Positions 1-8,700 of a stretch of DNA of 17,380 nucleotides are shown here, piece by piece. The translations under genes were made by a program, and so were the position numbers. The notes under the pieces were generated by a model, which saw only the letters and a program-made list of their open reading frames with translations, did not search any database and was not told the origin of the DNA. Each line of letters opens with the position of its first letter. Within the stretch, counting starts at the first letter, position 1. The stretch is taken from contig JAJBTP010000528.1 in assembly GCA_020860805.1 (NCBI GenBank), positions 1-17,380 of the forward strand, read 5' to 3'. Source of the stretch: Tannerellaceae bacterium. GTDB taxonomy: Bacteria > Bacteroidota > Bacteroidia > Bacteroidales > Tannerellaceae.

Positions 1-23
1 TCAGGTTAATAAAGTAATAAATA

Positions 24-75
24 AAAATCGAAAGGTTAAAAATGAAAAGAATCAATCCTTCACTTTTCACCTTTC
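24..75 (-). terminator. Rho-independent-type terminator at the end of the ten-gene operon
   Basis: On the minus strand, just after the LsrF-like gene, positions 75-59 pair with 46-30: about 16 of 17 positions pair, with one G-A mismatch and one G-U wobble, around a 12-nt loop. A T-rich run follows (A-run at 24-28 on the plus strand). This fits an intrinsic terminator ending the long minus-strand operon. The stem is A/T-rich, so it may be only partly efficient. Confidence 0.65.
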
Positions 76-97
76 ACCTTTACTATTTCACTTCTTA

Positions 98-967
98 TTA
101 CTTCAGGTCCTGGAATAATTCAAGTCCCTGTTGCGGGGTCAGTTTATCATGCACCACACCATTTACAGCCTGAATCATAGCGGCAGGAGACTCACTCTGG
201 AATACATTTCGTCCCATATCCACTCCGGCAGCACCGTCATTGATTGCTTTGTAGCACAATTCAAGTGCTTCTTTTTCCGGAAGTTTCTTTCCTCCTGCGA
301 TTACAACAGGAACCGGTGTTGCAGCAACAACCTTTTCAAAACCGTCACAGTAATATGTTTTTACAATATTTGCACCATTTTCAGCACAGATACGGGATGC
401 CAAACCAAAGTAACGGGCATCACGTGCCATATCTTTACCAACAGCCGTTACTCCCATCACCGGAATACCATAACGGGTACCTTTATCTACTGCTTTATAC
501 AGATTGGCAATAGTTTTAGCCTCATACTTTTCATCACCAATAGCCAACATTACAGCCATCGCTGAAACATTCATACGTACAGCATCTTCAATGTCAATAA
601 TCACATTGTTATTCAATTCAGTAAGAATAGAAGTTCCGGCGTCTGAACGTAAACAGATGGGTTTGTTATAAGTCGGAGGTATCATGGTTTGAAGGATACC
701 ACGGGTACACATCAGACAGTCAGCATATTCAATCAAAGGAAGAATAGTCAGGTCTATGCGTTCCAAACCAGAAGCAGGTCCCATAATAAAACCATGGTCG
801 AAAGCCAACATAACTGTTTTACCGGTTTTAGGATTAAAGATACGTGATAAACGGTCTTTCATTCCCCAGGATAAATTAGCAGCCCCTTTTACATGAAAAG
901 ATTGCTCTCCGGCAGTTTCTCCAAGTCCGAAATTACTACCTTCTCTTAAATCGTCTAAATCAGCCAT
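98..967 (-). CDS. lsrF: LsrF-type class I aldolase/thiolase (DeoC/FbaB-like family)
   Basis: This cytoplasmic protein has 289 residues. LsrF of E. coli transfers an acetyl group from 3-hydroxy-5-phosphonooxypentane-2,4-dione to CoA, giving DHAP and acetyl-CoA, the last step of autoinducer-2 breakdown. From memory, similarity to E. coli LsrF runs end to end: MADLDD at the N-terminus, RLSRIFNPKTGKTVMLAFDHG (residues 40-59), CTRGIL, VGKDM, and IVKTYY, whose Lys203 sits at the Schiff-base position, then VIAGGKKLP and GVDMGRN. Length is normal and the start is ATG. It is the last gene of the operon, 99 bp after dhaL. The usual partners LsrK, LsrG and LsrACDB are absent; DhaK/DhaL and a VOC protein stand in their place, so the real substrate may be a different phosphorylated ketone or diketone. 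The family is clear; the exact substrate is inferred. Confidence 0.85.
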   Translation of the reverse strand: MADLDDLREGSNFGLGETAGEQSFHVKGAANLSWGMKDRLSRIFNPKTGKTVMLAFDHGFIMGPASGLERIDLTILPLIEYADCLMCTRGILQTMIPPTYNKPICLRSDAGTSILTELNNNVIIDIEDAVRMNVSAMAVMLAIGDEKYEAKTIANLYKAVDKGTRYGIPVMGVTAVGKDMARDARYFGLASRICAENGANIVKTYYCDGFEKVVAATPVPVVIAGGKKLPEKEALELCYKAINDGAAGVDMGRNVFQSESPAAMIQAVNGVVHDKLTPQQGLELFQDLK

Positions 968-1022
968 TTTAATTTTTGTTTATTTGTTTAGTTTTTACAT
1001 AGAAGCTAAAAGCAATAACATC

Positions 1023-1052
1023 TTATTCTTAACTCCTTAACTTCTTTAACTT
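1023..1052 (-). repeat. 30-nt intergenic repeat, copy 1
   Basis: Positions 1023-1052, in the dhaL-lsrF spacer, are the reverse complement of 16846-16875 with 29 of 30 bases identical. Both copies are purine/pyrimidine-skewed and non-coding. The copies lie about 16 kb apart in opposite orientation, which suggests a small dispersed intergenic repeat. The rest of the 968-1066 spacer shows no clear promoter or gene. Confidence 0.6.
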
Positions 1053-1066
1053 CTCTAATTTCTTTT

Positions 1067-1684
1067 TTAAGACACCGCCTCTGCGAAAGCTGCAAACATA
1101 CAACTCCACGAAGTAGCACCACTATCAGCATACCCGATTGAACGTTCACCGTAATTACGCGCCCGTCCGAAATTAGCCTTCATCTGAACAGTCTCTTCAG
1201 CACCTTTCAGAGCTGCTGCTGCCCCTGCATTTAAAATATCTGCTATATCATCCGATGGACATGCCTGCATAGCTTCTACAGCCGGGATTAAAGCATCCAT
1301 CATGGTTTTATCTCCTTTTTTAGCCTGTGTTTGTTTCTGTACATTTGCCAAACCTCCGGCAAACATCGCTTTGACACCCACTGCATCCAATTCCGTACCG
1401 GAAGCATGATCACTCATACCCAGGAAGAACGCCCCCAGCAAAGTACTGGTCGAACCACTGGTTTCAAGCATAACACCACACCCCATATCATTCAGCATGG
1501 TTTTAAACTCAGTTCCCTTTTCGGAAGCTTTTACAACAGCAGACAAAGCAGTTACAATAGCCGTACCATGATCCCCATCACCGATAACAGCATCCAATTG
1601 TGAAAACTCATCTTCACGAGCCTTAATCTGTTCCAATGCCTTTTGCAGCATCGCTTTAAAACAATCTATCGTTAGTTTATTCAT
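1067..1684 (-). CDS. dhaL: DhaL-type kinase subunit (nucleotide-binding half of dihydroxyacetone kinase family)
   Basis: This 205-residue protein is the DhaL half of a two-subunit DhaK/DhaL kinase, which phosphorylates small ketoses such as dihydroxyacetone in the cytoplasm. The signature LDAVIGDGDHG (residues 30-40) supplies the three Mg-ADP-coordinating aspartates at 31, 36 and 38. GCGVMLETSGSTSTLLGAFF and a C-terminal GERSIGYADSGATS segment also match the family. I take the ATG at 1684; a longer reading would need a TTG at 1693, which lies inside the neighbouring inverted repeat. It follows dhaK after a 165-bp spacer filled by that repeat element. No DhaM (PTS phosphodonor) gene is present, so ATP or a distant DhaM must supply the phosphate. 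The phosphorylated substrate is not known. Confidence 0.85.
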   Translation of the reverse strand: MNKLTIDCFKAMLQKALEQIKAREDEFSQLDAVIGDGDHGTAIVTALSAVVKASEKGTEFKTMLNDMGCGVMLETSGSTSTLLGAFFLGMSDHASGTELDAVGVKAMFAGGLANVQKQTQAKKGDKTMMDALIPAVEAMQACPSDDIADILNAGAAAALKGAEETVQMKANFGRARNYGERSIGYADSGATSWSCMFAAFAEAVS

Positions 1685-1692
1685 AATCTTCA

Positions 1693-1824
1693 AGTAGTTG
1701 GTAGTTAGTAGCTGGTAGTACGCTTACCATGTTCGCTTAGTAGAGAACTCGCTTAGCTTAGCTTATCTTATATTGTATTTCTACTAAATAAGCGAAGCGA
1801 ATATACTACTAACTACCAACTACT
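1693..1824. repeat. 132-bp palindromic intergenic element between dhaK and dhaL
   Basis: The outer arms 1693-1711 and 1806-1824 are perfect 19-bp inverted repeats (AGTAGTTGGTAGTTAGTAG on the left). Further pairing lies inside: 1737-1744 with 1780-1787 (8 bp perfect), and TTCGCTT at 1732-1738 with AAGCGAA at 1790-1796 or 1795-1801. TTAGC-type tandem units occur at 1750-1765. Nothing in it codes for protein, and I see no target-site duplication. In the transcript it would form a long stem between dhaK and dhaL. It could be a MITE-like or REP-like element, or an mRNA processing or attenuation structure. Confidence 0.75.
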
Positions 1825-1849
1825 AAGTGCTTTAAGTTAATTTATTCCT

Positions 1850-2866
1850 TTATTTTCCAATCTTAGTCCAGTAAGGTGCGTCTGCTTTTTTATTTTTCAG
1901 ATAGTCGATATGGTCATCATCCAATTTTCCGATAATCATCTGGAAACCGGCTTGTTCCTGTACTGTCAGGATTTCCTGGATACGACCGTAAGCAACTTCC
2001 AGTCCTCTTGCTTCCAGTTCTTTATAAGCTTTACGGAATACAATATTTAATTCCATCTGAGTAGTTGCACCTACACCGTTAATAATCAGCATTACTTTAT
2101 CACCGGTAGCAGGCTTGATTTGCTGGCAAAGCAAATCAACCATTTCAGCAGCCGTCTCATCAGCCGAAACCAATGGCTTCTGGCCACCACCCCCTTCACC
2201 ATGTTGACCCATGCCAATTTCCATAATACCGTCAGGTAGGTCACTGATAGTCGTATTGTTTTGTGGATGTGTACATGAACGCATAGCAACAGCCAGTGTA
2301 GCCACCCCCTCATTATAACGTTCACCGATTTCAATCAGTTCGTCGAGGTTTTTTCCCTCTTCAGCAGCAGCCCCTAAAATTTTAAATAAAGGCACACATC
2401 CGGCTAACCCTCTACGGTCATTGGCCGGAGCATCAATACCGGCACTGATATCATCATGCGTAAGTAACTGTTTTACTTTGATACCAGCACGTTCAGCCAA
2501 CTGGCAAGCCATATTGGCACTCATAACATCCCCTGAATGATTCAATACAACCAACAAAATGCCAGCTTCACGCTTCATTAACTGAAGACCCTGAAACAAA
2601 CGTTGTGCACCCGGAGCAGCAAATACATCCCCTACAACCGAACAATCCAGCATACCTTCACCCACGAAACCACTTAATGCAGGTTCATGGCCGGAACCAC
2701 CCAGGGTAACGATAGCTACTTTATTTTCATCTTTCGGATTAGTTCGTACAACAATATTTTCACCCCCTAATTTTACAATTTCAGGATAAGCCAACACATA
2801 CCCTTCCAACAATTCAGGCGTTACCTGTTCCGGATCATTTATGAATTTTGTTTTAATAGTTGACAT
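1850..2866 (-). CDS. dhaK: DhaK-type kinase subunit (dihydroxyacetone kinase family, substrate-binding half)
   Basis: This 338-residue cytoplasmic protein is the substrate-binding half of a DhaK/DhaL kinase. GGSGHEPALSGFVGEGMLD (residues 56-74) carries the conserved His60. NHSGDV supplies Asp113. GMGQHGEGGGGQKP holds His222, which aligns with the histidine that binds dihydroxyacetone as a hemiaminal in E. coli DhaK. The loop after this histidine is unusual: the family usually reads HGEPGVRR here, while this protein has HGEGGGGQKP, which could mean a different substrate or a different contact with DhaL. It sits 30 bp after the VOC gene in the operon. Likely substrates are small ketoses or linear AI-2-like diketones; the choice is an inference from the linked LsrF gene. 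Confidence 0.85.
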   Translation of the reverse strand: MSTIKTKFINDPEQVTPELLEGYVLAYPEIVKLGGENIVVRTNPKDENKVAIVTLGGSGHEPALSGFVGEGMLDCSVVGDVFAAPGAQRLFQGLQLMKREAGILLVVLNHSGDVMSANMACQLAERAGIKVKQLLTHDDISAGIDAPANDRRGLAGCVPLFKILGAAAEEGKNLDELIEIGERYNEGVATLAVAMRSCTHPQNNTTISDLPDGIMEIGMGQHGEGGGGQKPLVSADETAAEMVDLLCQQIKPATGDKVMLIINGVGATTQMELNIVFRKAYKELEARGLEVAYGRIQEILTVQEQAGFQMIIGKLDDDHIDYLKNKKADAPYWTKIGK

Positions 2867-2896
2867 GATATTCGATTTTTATTAATTACTACTCTG

Positions 2897-3211
2897 TTAT
2901 TTTACCTCCATAATTTCAACAGCAATACCCTCTTCTTCGATAAATGCAATCGTAAGCGTATCACTACATACCATAGGTTCAAAGATTACTTTTTTACCCT
3001 TCAACTCTTCCTCCAGATTAGGTACTACATACGCCAGGTGAGCTGTAGTCTGAATAATTTCAGGTAAAATAGAGCCTTCCTCAAACTTCAGGAATTCAAT
3101 TTTGTTCGGACTATTACTATAGTCAGTTAACCATACGCTTAACACTTCATTGTAAACTGCACCTTCTTTGTTCTCTGTTGTAGGAATACCTACATGACTA
3201 AATGTTCTCAT
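2897..3211 (-). CDS. Small VOC/glyoxalase-fold protein, possible isomerase or epimerase
   Basis: This protein has 104 residues, no signal peptide and no membrane segment. The pattern is that of a vicinal-oxygen-chelate domain: SHVGIPT near the N-terminus, NKIEFLKFEEGS, TAHLAYVV and IAVEIMEVK at the C-terminus. His6, Glu39, His58 and Glu99 occupy the four metal-ligand positions expected for this fold. The family includes glyoxalase I, methylmalonyl-CoA epimerase and ring-cleaving dioxygenases, so the reaction cannot be assigned from fold alone. It lies 20 bp after ccsBA and 30 bp before dhaK. In that setting a ketose or diketone isomerisation, the step LsrG performs in the Lsr pathway, is a reasonable guess. 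The fold call is fairly sure, the reaction is not. Confidence 0.65.
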   Translation of the reverse strand: MRTFSHVGIPTTENKEGAVYNEVLSVWLTDYSNSPNKIEFLKFEEGSILPEIIQTTAHLAYVVPNLEEELKGKKVIFEPMVCSDTLTIAFIEEEGIAVEIMEVK

Positions 3212-3231
3212 AATTTTATTCCTTTTGTATG

Positions 3232-5670
3232 TTAATAAAGTTGACTTTTTCTATTATAGCCTTTGTTTGAAATCACGCTTAAAATAATTACAATCACCAG
3301 GACCATAAACAGATAGAGGAAAAGCCCTCCTACCGAATCCGTTTGTCCATACGAGTGCATACCACTCAGAAAGTAATTTACACCAAAATAAGTCATTAAG
3401 ACAGACGAAAATGATACAACAGCACAAAGGTTAAATAACCATTCATTATACCATTTTCTGATAAGACGGAGATGGATTACAATGGCATACACAATCACCG
3501 TAATCAATGCCCAGGTCTCTTTTGGGTCCCATCCCCAGTAACGTCCCCACGACTCATTCGCCCAGACAGCACCCAGGAAAGTACCAATAGTCATCAATGC
3601 CAGCCCAATAATCAGCGACATTTCATTAGCGATGGTTAACTCCCGGATACGTACGCCCAGCCTATCTGCGTTTTTCTGTGTCCGGAAAGACATTAGCACC
3701 ATATTAGTAAACCCTAATAAGAAACTAATACCAAAGAACCCGTAAGCAGCCACAATGACAGCCACATGAAACATCAGCCAGGGCGATTTTAAAACCGGAA
3801 CCAGCGTATTAATCTCCGGATCCATCCAGTTTAATCCGGAGACAAACAGGATAATACCTCCAAATAAAGTAGCCAGCGCAAATGTTACCGGGCTGCGTCT
3901 CATAAAAAGAATTCCTCCAAATACAGATGCCCACGCCACATACACCATTGTTTCATAGGAATTGCTCCAGGGAGCATATCCTCCGATATACCAACGCATA
4001 CTCATTCCATACATCTGAAAAATAAAAGCAGCTCCTACAGCGATTCCTAACAAACGGATACTCCAGGTTATCCATTCCTTTTCTCCGAATAAACCCACAA
4101 AAGTCAGGATTAATAAAATCCCTCCTAAACTAAGGAAGAAAATTTTACAAAGACGGAATGGATTCAATTGGTTATATTTTATCTCAGCCTCCAGCTTCTT
4201 TTCATCAATAACCAGGGTCGTATTCATTTTCTCCTGATATATTTTAATCATACTGATAACTTTATCCGGCATTTCCCAGTCACCGGATTGCAGACTTTCG
4301 TGGATAGAAGAAACATAGGCAAACATAATACCGGAAACAAATTTAGCATCCTCCTCTTTAAAAGCCGACAAATCATCCCGCGGTGCATACCAGGTATGGT
4401 TGGGGTCGTCCACCAACGGGAACAGATTCAATAGTTGAAGCTGGAACAGTTGATGAAGAATATTCATCTTCTCATCCAGTTTCATAATTTCCTTATCAAA
4501 AGCAGTCCGTTCAGCCGGCATCTTATTATACGCTTCTTCCAGTTTTTCATACAGTTTATAATACCCGTTTGCATCCAGCAGTTCCGCATACGAACATTGC
4601 TTTTCCGGTAGGTCATAATAAACAGAAATCTCTTTATTTGAATAGGTAATAAACGGAATCTGCATCCACATATCCGGAAAAGAAAGTAAACTAATAAGGA
4701 ACTGGTCCGGATTCAGATTACCTATTTTATCCGCTTTACAGATTTTACGTAATATCTCTGACGAAAAAGTATTGACAGGCATCATACGCCCTTTGGAAGA
4801 TTGAATAGGTAAAGCCCCAAACCGGGCCGCATGTTCCACCGGAACAGCATTCTGCTGAATAGCCTCCCACATGCCCGGAATCGATTGCGCCTCAATGATT
4901 CCTGAAAAAGAAAGAAATACAACAAGCATAACCAGCTTTTCTTTCCCTTTTAATTCGTTTAATTGGCGGCTAAGCTGACGGAAACGGGATTTCTTTCCAG
5001 TCAGGCATAATACAAAGCCGATAACCAGTAATAAATAACCGGTATACGTTACATTTCTTCCAGCCACATCCCTGTTGACCGATAAAACAGTTCCGGCTTC
5101 ATCTTTATCATAGGAAGCCTGGAAAAAACGGTATCCCTTCAGGTCTACCACATTATTCATAAATACACGTTTGTTTAAGGTCTGGCCATCCACATGGAAT
5201 AACAAGTCACTTTCATAAGACGAAGGACTGTTTGAACCCGGATAACGGGTAAGTGTGAATTTGATTAATTCAACATGGAAAGGTAAAGTATGGGTTTTAG
5301 TTTCTTTGTCTGTCCGGATAACAATTTCATTACCGGATTGTCCTTCACGTAAATGGAGAATCCCCTCTTCTCCGAAAATATGAGTAATTAAAGCTCCGGT
5401 TAATATAATAATGAAAGCTACATGTAACGTCAGATACCCCCATTTTCCTTTATTCAATAATTGATACCGTAAGGTAACTCCTATAAAATTCAGGACAAAA
5501 AGAAACTGAACCAGAAATAAAAGAGGAGAATAATAAACCAATGATTTGGCAACAACTGTTCCATGTGTATTTTCTATAAAAGTAGCAGCAGCCAGTGCAA
5601 CAGCATACATTACCAATAAAACAATAGTGGTTACGTAAGAGGAAATAAATCTTTTAAAAGTAGTCTTCAT
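3232..5670 (-). CDS. ccsBA: Fused CcsB-CcsA cytochrome c maturation protein (System II)
   Basis: This 812-residue inner-membrane protein exports heme and attaches it to CXXCH motifs of periplasmic cytochromes c. The N-terminal part is ResB/CcsB-like, with four hydrophobic segments in the first 230 or so residues and a periplasmic loop (GEEGILHLREGQSGNE). A large soluble insertion follows (about 260-505). The C-terminal half is CcsA, with many membrane helices and the tryptophan-rich heme-handling motif WGRYWGWDPKETW at 708-720, plus candidate heme-ligand histidines at 733 and 772. Fused CcsBA of this length is usual in Bacteroidota and epsilon-proteobacteria. In Bacteroidota it commonly accompanies nitrite reductase NrfHA; here it lies next to genes for two CXXCH proteins, so it is probably a dedicated copy. 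A stem-loop lies in the 65-bp spacer before it. Confidence 0.92.
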   Translation of the reverse strand: MKTTFKRFISSYVTTIVLLVMYAVALAAATFIENTHGTVVAKSLVYYSPLLFLVQFLFVLNFIGVTLRYQLLNKGKWGYLTLHVAFIIILTGALITHIFGEEGILHLREGQSGNEIVIRTDKETKTHTLPFHVELIKFTLTRYPGSNSPSSYESDLLFHVDGQTLNKRVFMNNVVDLKGYRFFQASYDKDEAGTVLSVNRDVAGRNVTYTGYLLLVIGFVLCLTGKKSRFRQLSRQLNELKGKEKLVMLVVFLSFSGIIEAQSIPGMWEAIQQNAVPVEHAARFGALPIQSSKGRMMPVNTFSSEILRKICKADKIGNLNPDQFLISLLSFPDMWMQIPFITYSNKEISVYYDLPEKQCSYAELLDANGYYKLYEKLEEAYNKMPAERTAFDKEIMKLDEKMNILHQLFQLQLLNLFPLVDDPNHTWYAPRDDLSAFKEEDAKFVSGIMFAYVSSIHESLQSGDWEMPDKVISMIKIYQEKMNTTLVIDEKKLEAEIKYNQLNPFRLCKIFFLSLGGILLILTFVGLFGEKEWITWSIRLLGIAVGAAFIFQMYGMSMRWYIGGYAPWSNSYETMVYVAWASVFGGILFMRRSPVTFALATLFGGIILFVSGLNWMDPEINTLVPVLKSPWLMFHVAVIVAAYGFFGISFLLGFTNMVLMSFRTQKNADRLGVRIRELTIANEMSLIIGLALMTIGTFLGAVWANESWGRYWGWDPKETWALITVIVYAIVIHLRLIRKWYNEWLFNLCAVVSFSSVLMTYFGVNYFLSGMHSYGQTDSVGGLFLYLFMVLVIVIILSVISNKGYNRKSQLY

Positions 5671-5693
5671 TTTTACATATATTTAGTTGTTAA

Positions 5694-5726
5694 CCTGTAT
5701 CCGGACAGGCATTGCCCGGATACAGG
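5694..5726 (-). promoter_or_regulatory. Perfect 11-bp stem-loop in the spacer upstream of ccsBA
   Basis: CCTGTATCCGG (5694-5704) is perfectly complementary to 5716-5726, with an 11-nt loop and one further A-T pair outside. On the minus-strand transcript it follows the stop codon of the large cytochrome gene by about 9 nt. It precedes the ccsBA start by 23 nt and has no T-run, so full termination is unlikely. It may protect or process the upstream message and so set different levels of cytochrome and CcsBA. Confidence 0.6.
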
Positions 5727-5735
5727 TGGGTTTAA

Positions 5736-8700
5736 TTAGTCTTCTATAATCACCCTAAATCCAACATTATAAACCCTTTGCCATGGATAATAGGCTTTAC
5801 GGGCATACGCTGTTGAGAACTTAGGACGTTCAAGATACGAACCTCCCCGCACAACTTTATATTCTGAAGATGTTTTAACTTTATTATTCAAAGGATAAGC
5901 TACATAATCAGAACGTGTCCACTCGGCAATATTTCCATGCATACTATATAATCCGAAAGGATTCGCATCGAAATTCTTAGAGTCTGTCTGAATCATATAC
6001 CCATCATCAACACCTTCTGCTTTAGGTATAAAATTATAATATGGGAACCAGGGATTATTAGGGTTCATCGGTTGTGGGTTCACACCGCTTACTGCCATTT
6101 TTGATAACTGGCTATCGGCCAGGTTCTCGTATTTAGCAAAGTCTGCATTCATATTTCCGTACCAGAAATCTTCTGCACTACCCGCACGACACGCCCACTC
6201 CCACTGAGTTTCAGTCGGTAAAGTAATATTCAGTCCGGTCTGCTCGCTGATTTTGCGGCAGAAAACCATAGCATCCTCATAGCTTACACGGATGACCGGT
6301 TGTTCCGGCAGATTAGCAGGATATCCGGCATTCACATGGTCTTTCCAGAACTGATCCACAAACCGGCTGTCATGCTCCGGAACGATAGCTGTGTACTGTT
6401 CATTCGTAATTTCAACTTCGGCCATCCAGAACGGTTTATCCACTTTCGCTTTAAAAGCAGGTGCATTATCCTTCAAACCATTGTAACTACCCATAACAAA
6501 TTCACCGGCAGGAATACGTACAAATGTCAGCTTCACACCCGGAGCAATCGTAATCTCCTTCCGTGTTTCTGTCTCTTTGGAAAGCATTTGTTTAACAGCA
6601 TTTGCATCAAAAGGCCATCCCTTCACTTTCACTTCTTTCTCTTTCAAAGGAGTTTCCTTTTCAGGATATACAGCCTGGATTTCACCTTTACCTTTCAGGT
6701 AAGCAGCATAATCTTCGATTTCCTTTTTCCAGTTTACACCGGCACCGTTACCATATTTGTTAGCCAGTTCAGTACGACGCTCAATCTGGTCAAAACCTTT
6801 GTAAGGGAAACCTTCCCATTTAACAGCGTTGAAATATCCTTTATCCGGGGCATTATAATCAATCCAGTTATACAGTTTTTCCCACTCTTCATCCGTAAGT
6901 TGTACATTATAATGACCTACTTTCAGAATACGGATTAACTCACTGGTATTGGCATGATACTCATAAGGCTGTAAAACAGGCATATCTGCTTCCGGGCCCT
7001 GACGCCGCACATACGGGTGCAGATTCAGATAAGCAGTGTCATATCCTCTCTTGTCTTTTTTACCACCCCGTAGGTCAAAGGCTTTTCCTTCACCGGTATG
7101 ACAGGCTACACAGGCACGGTCCAGAACCGGCTGTACTTCCAGGTCAAACGTGAACGAACGAACACCACCTTCCGGCATCGTCAAGGCCACCGGTGCTTTC
7201 TGTGAAGCAATTACCCGTTTAGGAATAGGAATCTGGTTCTGGTCCTCATGGCAACCAATACACGAAACTACTTCGCCCGGCATACCGGTAAACCAGCTAC
7301 GCATCCATTGTACTGCCGCACCATTTTCATCCAGTGGCTGGATAGAAATAGGCGTATTAGCAGGTATCTTAAAGATAACAGATCCATCCTCTTCAACCGG
7401 AACGGTTCCTAATAAACGTTTAATATCCCAACCACTCTGAATACCCTGAGCCGTATGGTCAGAAGGAGTATGCAGATAAGCATATTCATACCCATGAATT
7501 CGTAAAGACTTGATAGTACCACGAGGTATACCACGCAAACCTTCGCCTTCATAGATATCCTGGATAAATACAGTCGCTTCTTTGTCTGCCAGATTTACCC
7601 GGTCCGGAATCATCGGAGGTGTAGGTGTCTGACGTACAGCAATCGGACTGATAAAGCCCTGGCCTTCTTCCTTCATCAGACAGGTTACATTATCATATAC
7701 ATCGACCAGATAAATACCCCACAGGTCTTTCGGGTCCAGTTTAGCAGCTACCAAAAAGTAAGAATCATTCAATGGCATAGGTTTCACAAACTGTGGCCAT
7801 ACTCCATCTACCAATTCATCTTTAATTTCAGGAATAATTTCGCGGTTACGGTACGGGATTTCCTGCAACATACCTGCAACACCTTTTCGGGCCTTAGTAG
7901 GATCAAACAGAATCAAACGTCCTGAACGGGCTATCCCATGGTGGCCGGAAATAACCCCTACAAATGCAGAAGCATGTCCGGGTAAAGGCTGAACGTCGAA
8001 CGTACTGTTCGGGAACATCTCGCCACTACCAAACAACGCTTTATTTTCAGTTCCGTCCGGATTCATATGCATCACAATACGTGAGAAATAGTGAGTCAGG
8101 TCTGTATATTCCCATCTTACATACATCACACGGCCATTATGCATAATTACCGGATTCCAGTTCGCATCCTGGTCAAAAGTCAGACGGCGCATACTGCTCT
8201 TCTCCGGATCATACAGAACCATATTCCCAACCGGGTCGTCACCACTTACACAGGGAACCCCCTGGTAACCAATGTTTGAGTTAGCAATAATACGTCCGTC
8301 AGGCAACCAGGTACCATCATAGAATTCCAAATCCGGCTCAACCGTTTCAACCAAAGGTTTAAAATCACTACCATCTGTTTTTATTTCAAAGACATTCCAT
8401 CTTTTATCCGGCGTCAGGGAAGTAAACATCAATTTATCCGCATCCCAATGTAACTTCAGGTCAGCAATAGAAGTTGTGCCTTCCGGTTTAAAAATAGTAC
8501 GTTTCTGAATATTATCACGCAAATTACTCAGTTCAATAATCTGAGCATCAAAGCCTTCACGACGTGTAGACTGCTGGTTACTCCAGTTATTAGCCTGTGT
8601 ACCCAATGAAGGAGCCATGATACGGCGGGCATCTAGTCCGACATTGAAATGAGTAGCCACCAGCTTATCCACATCCAATAGCGGATTAGCTGTCAGAATA

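Noticed and set aside
1684..1693. TTG start of dhaL at 1693
   Set aside because: It adds only three residues, lies in the arm of the inverted repeat, and a normal ATG is available at 1684.
1693..1824. Insertion sequence
   Set aside because: No transposase and no target-site duplication; at most a non-autonomous element.
6300..6938. A 212-codon plus-strand open frame and several other plus-strand frames opposite the minus-strand genes
   Set aside because: They lie wholly inside well-supported genes on the other strand, have odd composition (many Ser, His, Phe, Ile) and show no domain; they are antisense shadows.
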